Positions 44,201-52,537 of a stretch of 64,000 nucleotides of DNA are shown here, one piece after another. The position numbers and the translations under genes were made by a program. This DNA comes from Cellulomonas fimi (lineage in GTDB: Bacteria > Actinomycetota > Actinomycetes > Actinomycetales > Cellulomonadaceae), in the NCBI RefSeq assembly GCF_012952065.1, contig NZ_JABCJJ010000003.1, positions 1 through 64,000 of the forward strand, given 5' to 3'. Within the stretch, counting starts at the first letter, position 1. Each line of letters begins with the position of its first letter. The notes beneath the pieces were generated by a model, which saw only the letters and a program-made list of their open reading frames with translations, searched no databases and had not been told where the DNA came from.

Positions 44201-44863
44201 CTGCACCGCCTCGCACCCATCCACCACACCCTCGCCACCGACGCCGCAACCCGCCGTTGGCGCCCGCTGCTACCCACCTGCGGACTGGACCCCGGCCAGG
44301 TCACCGCCCTCTGGGCCTCCCCCGAACGCCCCGCACTCATCGGCGCCCTGCGCCGCGGCGAAGCCCGCTGCCTACCCATGCAACGGATCCTCACTCAGCT
44401 CGTGCGCGATCACACCGAAGCGCACGGCCGCACCCGTGGGGCCGACGTCGACCTCGCGACCGCCCTCACCCGCGCCCTGACGGAGTTCCTGGACGCCGGG
44501 CGCCCGACCCGCGACCCGCACGAGGCCGATCACGTCGGACCGCTCGAGCCCATCGACCCCACCGACCCGGCAGCCGACCCGATCGGCCAGCTGGACGCCC
44601 TCATCACCGCACGGGTCTCGACCCTCACCGCCCTGGCCATCGCGACCCACCCCGCCTGGATGCGGCCCCTGGACCCCGAGCCCGACCCCGGCCCCGAGCA
44701 CCAGGCCTGGACCGCGGCGGTCGCCGCCCACGTCACCCACCGCGACCTCCACCAGCTCACCGAACCCGGGCAGCTCGCCCCCCGCACCGGGCCGCCGCCG
44801 CTCGCGCTGGCCACCGCGCCACACACCGCCCGCCACCACGAAGCCAGGAGCATCCACCGATGA
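41204..44863 (+). CDS. MobF-family relaxase/helicase
   Basis: The 1219-aa protein starts at GTG 41204 (VLSMHRLTAGAGYRYL), the canonical MobF N-terminus, with GGAGGGGG 5 bp upstream. The relaxase domain has the three-histidine motif: H210 and NLHTH at H221/H223. The C-terminal part is a TraI-like superfamily I helicase with Walker A GPAGTGKT (554-561), DEASLAGTF and GYATTTHRTQGVTVDHA. It nicks oriT and unwinds the transferred strand. A longer in-frame reading upstream to 40892 crosses the hairpin at 41053 and is rejected. It overlaps the next gene by 4 bp. Confidence 0.94.
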   Translation: MLSMHRLTAGAGYRYLLRNTASGDCDRSGAGGLTAYYTETGNPPGRWRGSGLAGLAGGDGVRAGALVTEEAMAHLFGAGRDPVTGLVLGRAYPVFAPATDRIRDAAARLPTSMGAVERQAAIETITKVELAKPTRTAVAGFDLTFTVAKSASTLWALAGPRTQQAVLDAHRAAVTDALTFLEDTALFTRTGTDGCAQVRTRGMIAAAFDHWDTRAGDPNLHTHVVLANKVQGPDGAWRSVDSRALHHAVVAVSELYDNLFADELTRRLPVAWRWRDRGPKRTPAFELDGVSDDLLRVFSTRSAQVDQAMVDALATFTADHGRAPNRIEITRLRQVATRATRPPKHVHPLGELLATWRHRATTGGHDPDRVVGAVLHHPTAGPGWASTEVPDDVVGHLATATLEQVITRRSTWTRANVLAEAARQTRGLQMATVSDRHDLHTRVVDRVLARCVSLAAPEVFTVPAEYRRPDGTSVFTRVGEDRYTDTRVLDAESRLLAATGDRTAPVAPEDDVAAVTGSPISRTRHRGQVTLAADQREAVQAIETSGRRLDVLVGPAGTGKTTTLLALRRSWERTHGPGSVIGLATSATAAGELADALGIGCENTAKWLYESHGPGAAARRDRIADLAQSLAQADARTGGRRIGQLRSALARARAEQQGWALRPGQLLIVDEASLAGTFQLDALTAQATAAGAKVLLVGDHAQLSAVDAGGAFALLAERGHPATLRTLWRFHHPWEAHATLLLRAGNPRVLDTYDDQGRIQAGPGEVMLEEAYAHWRDSAAAGHTAILLAADQRTVDALNDRAHTDRVTEGVVAPHGITTPTGVTIATGDRVVTRHNARHRRVPTGGYVRNGDLWDVTATHPDGALTLTRVTRHDAPTGTTSGARSSRPAVRLDAAYVAAHVELGYATTTHRTQGVTVDHAHALAAPGMTRENLYVAMTRGRHLNNVYVAIDGVDPTCDALPDPHGTSPGLDILARILATSGAEISATQTLARAQDEAGSLHRLAPIHHTLATDAATRRWRPLLPTCGLDPGQVTALWASPERPALIGALRRGEARCLPMQRILTQLVRDHTEAHGRTRGADVDLATALTRALTEFLDAGRPTRDPHEADHVGPLEPIDPTDPAADPIGQLDALITARVSTLTALAIATHPAWMRPLDPEPDPGPEHQAWTAAVAAHVTHRDLHQLTEPGQLAPRTGPPPLALATAPHTARHHEARSIHR

Positions 44864-45222
44864 CCACAGACGACACAACCCCCCGACTCCGCGCGCCGCT
44901 CGGTCCTGCCGAGCCGATCTGCTGGCCCGTCTACGACGACCAGGACCACGAGCAGATCATGCTCGCCGAGGTCGGCGAATGGGTCGACTGGATCCGCTGG
45001 CGCTACACCCTCGACCACCGCACCATCCCCACCTGCTGGCCCCAGCACGGCGCCCTCATCGAAGAACTCTCCGCCCTGTACACCGCCTGGCAGACCGCCT
45101 ACACCAACCCCGACGGCACAGCACCCCTGCTCTGGATGAACCACTTCCACGCCGCCCGCGAACGCCTCACCCAATGGGTCGCCCGCACCGGCTGCCGACC
45201 CTCCGAGCACCGAGTCCAGTGA
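44860..45222 (+). CDS. Small hypothetical protein coupled to the relaxase
   Basis: The 120-aa protein starts at ATG 44860, overlapping the relaxase stop, after CCAGGAG. It is tryptophan- and acid-rich: AEVGEWVDWIRWRYTLDHRTIPTCWPQHGALIEELSALYTAWQTAYTN. There is no membrane segment. Small tryptophan-rich proteins of this kind follow MobF relaxases in actinobacterial elements and may help relaxosome assembly, but no function is established. Confidence 0.75.
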   Translation: MTTDDTTPRLRAPLGPAEPICWPVYDDQDHEQIMLAEVGEWVDWIRWRYTLDHRTIPTCWPQHGALIEELSALYTAWQTAYTNPDGTAPLLWMNHFHAARERLTQWVARTGCRPSEHRVQ

Positions 45223-45370
45223 GCAGGCATCCGGATCTGCCTGCGGGCTCAGGTCCTCGCGAGGCACTCTCCGCGCGGTCGTCGTGGACTGAGGGTGGTC
45301 GTAGGCGGCATCGCTGGTCCCTTCCACCCCGCCTAACCTCGGCCTTTCACGGTGGTCGCGTGCCGTAGAC

Positions 45371-46235
45371 GTGAAAAGTGCTCCTGAACTGGGATGATGT
45401 GTCTTGCGAGGGACAGATCAGCCGAGTTCGAGGAGCACCTTCCAGGTGATGAAGCGTAGCGGGTTCTATCCGCGGTTGGTCGTCGACGCGGACGGCGGGT
45501 CGGCGGTCGGGCAGGCCGGTGGGGTGCTGCTGACAGGTGCGGTGCGGGCCAGTGGTCTGGACGTCGCGTTGAGCGCCGCGCTGGCGCCGTGGCGGGCGCG
45601 GTTCGCGACGCACGACCCGGCCAAGGTGCTGCTCGACCTCGCGGTGACACTCGCGCTCGGCGGGGACGCCTGCTCGGACCTGGCCACGGTCCGCGCCGAG
45701 CCGGCGGTGTTCGGCCAGGTGGCCTCCGACCCGACGGCCTCGCGGACCCTGGCGCGGCTGGCAGGCGACGCGGACAAGGTCCTGACCGCGATCGACGGCG
45801 CCCGCGCGGCCGCCCGGGCGCGGGTCTGGGACGCCGCCGGGGCCAACGCGCCGGACCACGACCGAGACGCCCGCCGCCCGTTGGTGATCGACCTCGACGC
45901 CACCCTCGTGACCGCGCACTCGGAGAAGGAGAACGCGGCGCCCACGTTCAAGCGGGGGTTCGGGTTCCACCCGTTGTGCGCGTTCGTCGACCACGGGCCC
46001 CAGGGCACCGGTGAGCCGTTGAGCATCCATCTGCGCCCGGGCAACGCCGGGTCGAACACCGCCGCGGACCACCTGCAGGTCATCACCTCCGCGCTCGCCC
46101 AGATCCCCGGTCCCACCCGCGGCAAGTCGGTCCTGGTGCGCATCGACGGCGCCGGCGGCTCCCGCCAGGTCATCGAGGCCCTGACCCGCCGCCGGCCTGG
46201 CCTACTCGGTCGGGTTCACGCTCCCGGAACACAGG
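45371..46235 (+). mobile_element. Truncated IS1380-type element
   Basis: The left end lies near 45371-45378: GTGCTCCTGAACT (45378-45390) is inverted at 45425-45438 as AGTTCGAGGAGCAC. The transposase follows at 45446. The right half and right terminus are absent; the similarity breaks at about 46235 where an unrelated methyltransferase tail begins. Exact boundaries and target duplication cannot be set by eye. Confidence 0.6.
45446..46235 (+). pseudogene. IS1380-like transposase, truncated and frameshifted
   Basis: From ATG 45446 the frame reads about 250 residues with DLAVTLALGGDACSDLATVRAEPAVFGQVASDPTASRTL, VIDLDATLVTAHSEKENAAPTFKRGFGFHPL and LRPGNAGSNTAADH, all IS1380-family features with the first catalytic acids. 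Near 46192 it goes out of frame: the family motif LAYSVGFTLPE follows in another frame at 46197-46226. The C-terminal third (with the last acid) is gone. Inactive. Confidence 0.85.
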
Positions 46236-46544
46236 CTGCTCGCCTGGTACTCCCTCATCCATACTCCGCCGGCCCACCTGACGACGCCCTGGACCGAGTT
46301 CGCTCGGGTCTTGAGGCCGGGCGCGTTCCTGCTGACCGCCTTCCAGGCCGGCCAAGGTGAACGTGTGAATCGATCCAGCGCGTACGGGCACGCCGTGCCA
46401 CTGACCAACTACCGCCACGACCCGAAACACATGAGCACCGTGCTGAACGACGCCGGCTTCGACGTCCAGACCTACCTGCACCGCTCACCGGAAGGGCACG
46501 AGAAGACGCCCCAGGCCATCGTGCTCGCCCGACGGCGCCACTAG
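46236..46544 (+). pseudogene. Class I methyltransferase C-terminal fragment
   Basis: The frame entered by the truncated transposase continues as LLAWYSLIHTPPAHLTTPWTEFARVLRPGAFLLTAFQAG, then YGHAVPLTNYRHDPKHMSTVLNDAGFDVQTYLHRSP and EKTPQAIVLARRRH, ending at TAG 46542. This is the C-terminal half of a small SAM-dependent methyltransferase (RPGG, AGF motifs). The N-terminal SAM-binding half is missing, removed by the IS event. Not functional. Confidence 0.8.
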
Positions 46545-46640
46545 GTCAACGACCGGTCATGCCGCACCGAGGGCGGCTACGCTCGCCCGGATCCGCCGCG
46601 GCGCGGGGCGCTCGCCGAACGCGCGTCTGCGTAAGGCGGT

Positions 46641-46985
46641 CTATTTCTGGGCACCCCGCGTCCACAGGGCCGCGTCGAGAAGTCGCAGCCGACCGTGGTC
46701 GGGGCGGACGTCGGCGTCGTGTCGCAGCTGGTCCGCCAGTGAGTCGATGGCGTCGATGACCGCCCAGTCTCCGATCAGCGCCCGGAAGACCTGGTAGTCG
46801 ATCTCGTGGTCGCCTCGGTCCTTCTCGGGGATGAGGCCGAGGTACTCGCAGGCGACGTTGTGTCCTGCACCGGGAAAAGGTCCGTCGCTTGCGGGCGCGG
46901 AGCTTGCTGGCGGTGACCCAGGCGTTCGGGTTCCGCGTCGCCGGTGCGACAGCGCGGACCGCACCTTCATGTAGAAGTCACTCAT
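46641..46985 (-). CDS. Hypothetical protein or remnant
   Basis: From ATG 46985 the 114-aa frame begins MSDFYMKVRSALSHRRRGTR, a stretch without family character, and ends with ACEYLGLIPEKDRGDHEIDYQVFRALIGDWAVIDAIDSLADQLRHDADV, which looks like a genuine acidic helical protein. The first half has poor codon character, so the real gene may start later or be frameshifted. It lies on the minus strand upstream of the conjugation operon's end. No function can be given. Confidence 0.35.
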   Translation of the reverse strand: MSDFYMKVRSALSHRRRGTRTPGSPPASSAPASDGPFPGAGHNVACEYLGLIPEKDRGDHEIDYQVFRALIGDWAVIDAIDSLADQLRHDADVRPDHGRLRLLDAALWTRGAQK

Positions 46986-47207
46986 CGCCGTCAGATCGCT
47001 CCATGGGGTCGTTCGGCGGGGAGCTCGAGGACGGTGGACCCGGCGACGTTCCGGTCGCCGTCGTAGTAGCGGGCCAGCCGCTCGAATGGGCGGGCGCTGG
47101 GCGTGGTTGCTGAGCGCCATGAGCGCCTGCTCGACTGCGTGCTTGATCAGCGGTGCTCCAGCGACTGACGAGAGGTCGGGAGCTGGCTGTCAAACCTCCA
47201 GTGTTCA

Positions 47208-48320
47208 TCATGGCGGTGGTCGTCGCACGTCCGAAGCGGGCCGGGCCGGGAGTTGAGTGCTCTCTATTCGGATCAGCGTGGGGATGGGTGCGTGGGCAGG
47301 CGTAGCGTCGCGGCCTGCCACGGCGCCTGCACTGTTGTCCGGCGCTCGCGGGTCGGATCGCGGTGCCGGAGTTGACGTCACGGCCAGCTCGCTGGCCGGC
47401 GGCGTCGGCAACGGGAGCAGGTCGCCGATGGCGCGGGCGGTGGTCAGTGCGGTCGTGGCCGTTGTCCGCAGAATGTTGAGATCACCGTCGCTCCAGCCGG
47501 CGAGGTAGGGCACGGAGTACGTGGTGGAGTCGAGGCCGGCCTGGGCGGTGACGAGGTAGGCGATGGACTCGGCCTCGACCTCGGCGCGGCCGCGGCAGGC
47601 GTGGTCGTGGGCGTAGGTGGGGAACCGGTGTTCGTGGTCGGCGTGGACGTGGCCGAGCTCGTGGGCCAGCGTCTTGACGGCCTGGACCGGGTCGACGTCG
47701 TCGCGGATGCGCACCGTTCGGGTCGCGTAGTCGGTCCACCCGTTGGCCCCGCGACAGGCCCCGCGCTCGAGACGGTACCCGTCGGCCGCCAGGATCTCGG
47801 CGAGGTGGTCCCACAGGTGCTCGGGCGCGGTGCCGCGCAACAGTTCCGGGGCCACGTCCGGCAGCGGGTCGCCCTCGGTCTGGGTGAGGTCGAAGACGTG
47901 CACCACCTTGAAGCCGCGCAGCTCACGGCGGGTGACCGCCGTGTCGGCGTCGGGCGTCATCGGACGGTGCTCCGAACCGGCGCCCACGGTCGGCGCCGGG
48001 ACGCCGGCGGGGGCGTGGTGGTCCCGGGTGCGGTACACGCAGGGGGCCAGGATCGCGATGCCGTGCTCGCCCTTGAGGACCCGGCGGCCGAGGGAGTTCC
48101 ACGTCCTGATCCCGGCCACCCGGGTGGCGTCGGGGCGCTGGACGGCGATCAGCAGCACGTTCGACGGCGAGTAGTCGGGGAACCGGGCCGCCACCCGCAG
48201 CATGGTCGCCCAGGCCGGGGAGGAGGTCAGCGCCTCGACGGCGGCGATGAGCTGGTCGTGCAGGGCGGCCAGCCGCTCCTCGGAGGATGGCCAATCGCGG
48301 CGCGCGGTGCCCACGGCCAC
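47208..48320 (-). CDS. ArdC-like ssDNA-binding metallopeptidase
   Basis: The 370-aa protein starts at GTG 48320. Residues 10-130 form the ArdC N-terminal ssDNA-binding domain (SSEERLAALHDQLIAAVEAL, then YSPSNVLLIAVQRPDATRVAGIRTWNSLGRRVLKGEHGIAILAPC). A zincin domain follows with LAHELGHVHADHEH (HExxH) and ESIAYLV. ArdC proteins protect transferred DNA from host restriction during conjugation. The C-terminus after about 300 is disordered. Last gene of the transfer operon. Confidence 0.88.
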   Translation of the reverse strand: MAVGTARRDWPSSEERLAALHDQLIAAVEALTSSPAWATMLRVAARFPDYSPSNVLLIAVQRPDATRVAGIRTWNSLGRRVLKGEHGIAILAPCVYRTRDHHAPAGVPAPTVGAGSEHRPMTPDADTAVTRRELRGFKVVHVFDLTQTEGDPLPDVAPELLRGTAPEHLWDHLAEILAADGYRLERGACRGANGWTDYATRTVRIRDDVDPVQAVKTLAHELGHVHADHEHRFPTYAHDHACRGRAEVEAESIAYLVTAQAGLDSTTYSVPYLAGWSDGDLNILRTTATTALTTARAIGDLLPLPTPPASELAVTSTPAPRSDPRAPDNSAGAVAGRDATPAHAPIPTLIRIESTQLPARPASDVRRPPP

Positions 48321-48321
48321 C

Positions 48322-49575
48322 TCACCGCCCCGACGGTGCGGGGTGGACCGTCCCGGTCGGGAGCAGTGCCCCCTGGCAGACCGGGGTGGACCAGCCGATG
48401 TACCCGGTGCCGCGCAGGTACATGGCATCGAGGCGGGCGAAGGACAGCAGGTAGACCCCGCCCTGGTTGCCGGTGGCGGCGTCGAACACCTCGTTGGCGG
48501 TGACCAGGATCTTGTCGGCGTCGCAGCCGGGGTCGGCCTGCACGACGATGGACACGTGCCCGAAGGGCCGTCCGGTGTTCCAGTACACGAACGATCCCAG
48601 GGGTGGGCACCGGTCGCCGGGGCGGGCCCGGCCGGTGGCGACCATCTGGGCCCAGTGGGCCTTCGCGGAGGGGTACCCGGAGGTGGCGTACCCGTAGGCG
48701 CGGCACGCGAGCCGGTCGCACAGCTGGCGCCACCCGGAGCTGACCCCGACGTAGGACAGGGCGGTGCGTACCCCGGTGGCGACGTCGCTCGTGCTGTTGT
48801 CGGGGACCACCACGGCCGAGCTGTCGGCGCCGAGCTGGGGCAGGCACCCGGTGCCCACCACCGCCTCGGGGGGGCGGGGGGCGGCGGGCACCGGGGCGTT
48901 GGTGGGCGCAGGGGCCGGGGCGGGGTCGAGGGGTTCTTCGGCGGCCCCGGAGGTGGTGTCCACGGCCCAGGCCGTCACCCGGTCGTTGACGGTGGTGATG
49001 AACCGGGCGGTGATGGCGGGCAGGGCCGGGTAGGTGCGCAGCCGGGACTCCCCGGCGTTGTGGGCGATGATCAGCGCGTCGAGCTCGGGCAGGGCCGAGG
49101 AGGCCCAGTCCGGGTGCTCGGCCCGGATCTGGCGCACCCCGTTCAGCCGGGTGCACAGGTAGGTGCCGGCAACGGTGGCGTGGATGTCGGGGTCGCGCAC
49201 GTCCCACTGCCCGTTGCGGTCCAGGTCGGCCGACCAGGGGTGGCCGTACGCGGCCTGCCAGATGGACGCGTTGAGCTGGAACAGTCCCCAGGTGCCGCCG
49301 TTGACGTCGTCGGCGTACGCGTCCGGGGAGAACCCGGACTCCTGGGCCATGACCGCCGCGATCCAGGTCTCGGGCAGGTCCGGGCAGGCCGCCTTGGTCG
49401 CGGCGACCCACGCCCGGGCCGGCGCGGGCACGGGCGCGCTGTCAGCCAGCGCGCCGCCGGCGGAGGTGGTGATGCACGCGGACGTCGTCGCGCCCAGCGT
49501 CAGGGCGGTCAGCAGGGCCACCGCGGGCACCACCCCCAGGCCCAGGCCACCGAGGGCGAGCAGGGACTTCTTCAC
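48322..49575 (-). CDS. Secreted lytic transglycosylase/CHAP-like conjugation protein
   Basis: The 417-aa protein starts at GTG 49575 behind GGAGGTG, coupled to the T4CP gene. A signal anchor or signal peptide occupies residues 5-30. The lytic transglycosylase fold follows with AAVMAQESGFSPDAYADDVNGGTWGLFQLN (catalytic glutamate). After a proline-rich linker, the C-terminal third (KAHWAQMVATGRARPGDRC...GHVSIVVQAD) resembles a CHAP/NlpC-type amidase. It should open peptidoglycan for the transfer channel (VirB1-like). Confidence 0.88.
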   Translation of the reverse strand: MKKSLLALGGLGLGVVPAVALLTALTLGATTSACITTSAGGALADSAPVPAPARAWVAATKAACPDLPETWIAAVMAQESGFSPDAYADDVNGGTWGLFQLNASIWQAAYGHPWSADLDRNGQWDVRDPDIHATVAGTYLCTRLNGVRQIRAEHPDWASSALPELDALIIAHNAGESRLRTYPALPAITARFITTVNDRVTAWAVDTTSGAAEEPLDPAPAPAPTNAPVPAAPRPPEAVVGTGCLPQLGADSSAVVVPDNSTSDVATGVRTALSYVGVSSGWRQLCDRLACRAYGYATSGYPSAKAHWAQMVATGRARPGDRCPPLGSFVYWNTGRPFGHVSIVVQADPGCDADKILVTANEVFDAATGNQGGVYLLSFARLDAMYLRGTGYIGWSTPVCQGALLPTGTVHPAPSGR

Positions 49576-51398
49576 CGGGGCACCTCCGTTGTCGCGTGCG
49601 CGGCAGCAACTTCGACGGCCGTTTGGTCGGCGCGCAGCCGGGGCGCGTCGGGTCGCCCGGTCCAGGGTTGTAGGTCGATGACCACGGGGCGGGTCTGGCG
49701 CAGCAGCAGGATCCCGGTGCCGAACGGCAGGGTGCGCAGTGCGGCGGCTGGCAGGACCGGGACGGTCCGGACCGAGGTGGAGGAGGACCGGTCCCCGGTG
49801 CGGGCGCGGGTGCGTGTCTCGGTGAGCTCGTCGATCTCCCCGAGCAGGCGGGCGACGTCGTCCAGGTCGCGGTACTTCGCCAGCCCGCCGAGGACGATCT
49901 TGACGGTGGCGGCGTCCCAGAGGGTGTCGGCGGCGTGCTCCCCCCACCGGTGGCGGGCCTGGGCCAGGGACTGCAGGACGGCGAGGGTGGTGATGCCGGT
50001 CCCGCCACCCTCGGCCATCAGGGAGGGCAGGGACGGTAGCGGGGTGAGGTTGGCGATCTCGTCCAGGGCGAGCAGCAGTGGTGGGTCCAGGCGTGCGCCG
50101 GGTGAGCGGGCGGCCAGGGCGCGGGCGGTCTCGGTGATGTCCTCCACGAACGCCGCGAGCAGCGGGGCGCAGGAGGCGGAGGTGACGGCGGCGGCGAGCA
50201 GGTACAGGGTGCCGGACGCGCGCAGGAACGCGGCCGGGTCGAACCCGTCGCGGGGTCCGGGGTCGACGGCGGCCAGCACGTCCGGGTCGGCCAGGGCGGC
50301 CAGGGACTGACGCACGCCGAGCCAGATGGAGTCTCGGGTGCGGGGGTCGGCGTGGATGGCGGCGTCCAGGGCGTCGGCCCACCCGTCCGCGGCCGCGGTG
50401 GCGCGGTTGAGGATGGCCACGGCGTCCTCCGCGAGGACCGGGTTGAGGGACCACCGGTACAGGTCGACCGCGCGGCGCCCGTCCAGGGCGGCGGCGTGCA
50501 GCAGGCAGCGCAGGGCGGACTCGGTCTGCCCGGCCCAGAAGTCCGAGTCCGACACGCTCGCACCGAAGCCCGCGCCCGCTGCGAGCCCGCGGGCCCGGAC
50601 CAGCGCGGTTCGGGGGCTCTCACAGCCGCGCACGGGCGACCAGCGCAAGCCGCCGGGCAGGCCGGCGAGACGCTGGGGGTCGAAGACCGCGACCGGGCCG
50701 CGGCGGGCGCGAGCGTGCAGGGTGACGGCGAGGTTGTCCGGGCGGGTCGAGGTCGACACCACCGGGCCGGGCGCGTCCAGCACCCACGGGATGACGACGT
50801 GCAGGCCCTTGCCCATCCGCGGTGGGCCGACCAGCAGCGCGGAGTCCTCCACCGAGCACCACAACTCGGTGCCGCCCACGCGCCCGAGCCGGTACCCGAC
50901 GTCGCCCGCCCCGACGCCGGGCCCCACGGACGGGCGCACCACGCGGGCTCGGCGCAGCAGGGCGGTCTTGCCGGCGGCGGACTGCGCTTCGGCGCGGGTG
51001 GCCAGTCCGGGCAGGTGCCGGATCCGCTGCACCGCGGACACCGCCCAGCTGGCATGCCGCGACCACCATCGCCATGACAGCACCCCGACGGCTCCGAGGC
51101 CGGCGACCACGAGAGCGCTGGTGGCCCAGTACAGGCCCGGGTCGGGCACCGCGTCCGGGTTGCCCCAGGCCCGGGACGGTGTGGCTGGCTGCCGAAGCGC
51201 ACCGAGCGCGGCCCGGATCCCGCCCTGCGGAAGGTCACCGGAAGCGAGCAGAGTTGCACCGGCGGCACCGACCCACAGGACCGCGCCGAGCGTGAACACC
51301 GCGGCCGCGGCCGTGAGCAGCCAATCGGTCCAGTCCGACGCTGCACCGCTCCCGGGCGTCGCTCCGTAGCGGGGCGGTCGGCGTGGGGGCGGCCTCAT
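49572..51398 (-). CDS. Type IV coupling protein (VirD4/TraD-like)
   Basis: The 608-aa protein starts at ATG 51398, coupled by ATGA to the DnaB-N-like gene. Two membrane helices (about 26-52 and 91-110) precede a cytoplasmic ATPase with Walker A GPPRMGKG (191-198) and Walker B LLLALDEIANL near 428. It docks the relaxase-DNA complex to the secretion channel and powers DNA export. The Walker A variant GPPRMGKG is common in actinobacterial T4CPs. Confidence 0.9.
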   Translation of the reverse strand: MRPPPRRPPRYGATPGSGAASDWTDWLLTAAAAVFTLGAVLWVGAAGATLLASGDLPQGGIRAALGALRQPATPSRAWGNPDAVPDPGLYWATSALVVAGLGAVGVLSWRWWSRHASWAVSAVQRIRHLPGLATRAEAQSAAGKTALLRRARVVRPSVGPGVGAGDVGYRLGRVGGTELWCSVEDSALLVGPPRMGKGLHVVIPWVLDAPGPVVSTSTRPDNLAVTLHARARRGPVAVFDPQRLAGLPGGLRWSPVRGCESPRTALVRARGLAAGAGFGASVSDSDFWAGQTESALRCLLHAAALDGRRAVDLYRWSLNPVLAEDAVAILNRATAAADGWADALDAAIHADPRTRDSIWLGVRQSLAALADPDVLAAVDPGPRDGFDPAAFLRASGTLYLLAAAVTSASCAPLLAAFVEDITETARALAARSPGARLDPPLLLALDEIANLTPLPSLPSLMAEGGGTGITTLAVLQSLAQARHRWGEHAADTLWDAATVKIVLGGLAKYRDLDDVARLLGEIDELTETRTRARTGDRSSSTSVRTVPVLPAAALRTLPFGTGILLLRQTRPVVIDLQPWTGRPDAPRLRADQTAVEVAAAHATTEVPR

Positions 51399-52537
51399 CC
51401 CGTCACCGGTCCGACGGGTGGCTGATCAGGACGGGGGCCGCGGCGGTGCTGGCCCTCGTCGAGGCTTGTGGCGTGGCGCCGGACGCGCGGCCCTACGGCG
51501 TCGGGCATGACCGAGGAGAGCACGTTGAGGGCCTGCACCAGTCGGATGCCGGTCTCGAGCAGGTCGACGACCTGGGTGCCGGGGTTGGCCGCGCTGGCCC
51601 GCAGTACCCGGGCGCCCGCGTGGGCCAGCAGCCGCAGCTGGTCCCCCGCGACGACGCGGCGCAGGTGGCCCGGCACCGAGGACTCCTCCGCCGCGACGGC
51701 GTCGCGCAGCTCGGCGGCGTCCGGGGCGGTGCCGGTGCGTCGGGCGGTGCGCAGTACTGCCGCGGCCAGGGAGATGGGGTCGATGGTGCGCCCGGTCTCG
51801 GCCATCTCGCCCAGGGCCAGATACACCGTGCGCCACGGCTTGTTCAGCAGCCGGTCCGGGCCCAACCACGCGTAGGTGGGGGCGATGGCGGTCGGGTGGG
51901 AGGCCAGGCAGGCGACCAACCGGGCCTCATGCGAGCGCGCCTCGGCGCGGTCGAGGGCGGGGCCGTGGTTCAGGACCTTGTCGGCGGTGCGCCGCAGCTC
52001 CAGGGACGCGGCGCCGGCCTTCAGCTGCGTGGGCAATTGGTCGACGAAGTGGCCGATCTCCTCCCCGTTCGCCAGCGCCCACCGCTCCCCCGCGACCAGG
52101 TACCCGGCCCCGACGATCCGCAACGCCGCATGCAGCGGCTGGGCCTCCAGGTTCGTCGCGGCATGCAGGGCGGCGGCCTCAAGCAGGACGCCCTGGGCAG
52201 CGATCTCGCGGCGGACCCCGAACTCCACCACGAGTCGGGCGTGCGGGCGGGCGTCGGGGTTCGCCGGCACGCACGCGACCAGGTCGTGGATCCGCACGAT
52301 GTCCGCCAGGCGGGAGCCGTGCCGGGCCACCAGGTCCACGCCGAGGCATTCGACGTCCAGGGGGCGCCCGGCGACGTGCGCTTCGCGCAGCGCGGCCCAC
52401 ACCATCCGGTGCCACGGGTCGGCGAAGTCCTGCCCGCGCACCCATGCCTCCACCTCGGCGAAGGGGGCGGGGTCGAGCAGGAGTCCGCCGAGGGTCGCCT
52501 GCTCGGCAAGGTGGACGACGTCATCGGTCCGGATCAT
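51395..52537 (-). CDS. DnaB N-terminal-like helicase accessory protein
   Basis: The 380-aa protein starts at ATG 52537. It opens with HLAEQATLGGLLLDPAPFAEVEAWVRGQDFADPWHRMVWAALREAH, the DnaB N-terminal domain, and has a second, similar copy near residue 205: EARLVACLASHPTAIAPTYAWLGPDRLLNKPWRTVYLALGEM. There is no RecA-type ATPase. It therefore looks like a duplicated DnaB-N (primase/helicase-interaction) module, able to recruit or load the host replicative helicase on transferred DNA. Coupled to its neighbours by 4-bp overlaps. Confidence 0.8.
   Translation of the reverse strand: MIRTDDVVHLAEQATLGGLLLDPAPFAEVEAWVRGQDFADPWHRMVWAALREAHVAGRPLDVECLGVDLVARHGSRLADIVRIHDLVACVPANPDARPHARLVVEFGVRREIAAQGVLLEAAALHAATNLEAQPLHAALRIVGAGYLVAGERWALANGEEIGHFVDQLPTQLKAGAASLELRRTADKVLNHGPALDRAEARSHEARLVACLASHPTAIAPTYAWLGPDRLLNKPWRTVYLALGEMAETGRTIDPISLAAAVLRTARRTGTAPDAAELRDAVAAEESSVPGHLRRVVAGDQLRLLAHAGARVLRASAANPGTQVVDLLETGIRLVQALNVLSSVMPDAVGPRVRRHATSLDEGQHRRGPRPDQPPVGPVTG

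Noticed and set aside
41591-44227. 878-aa open frame on the minus strand opposite the relaxase
   Set aside because: It is the mirror of the relaxase gene; high-GC codon bias leaves the antisense frame open. Its composition is Gly/Ala/Arg-rich and no family motif is seen.
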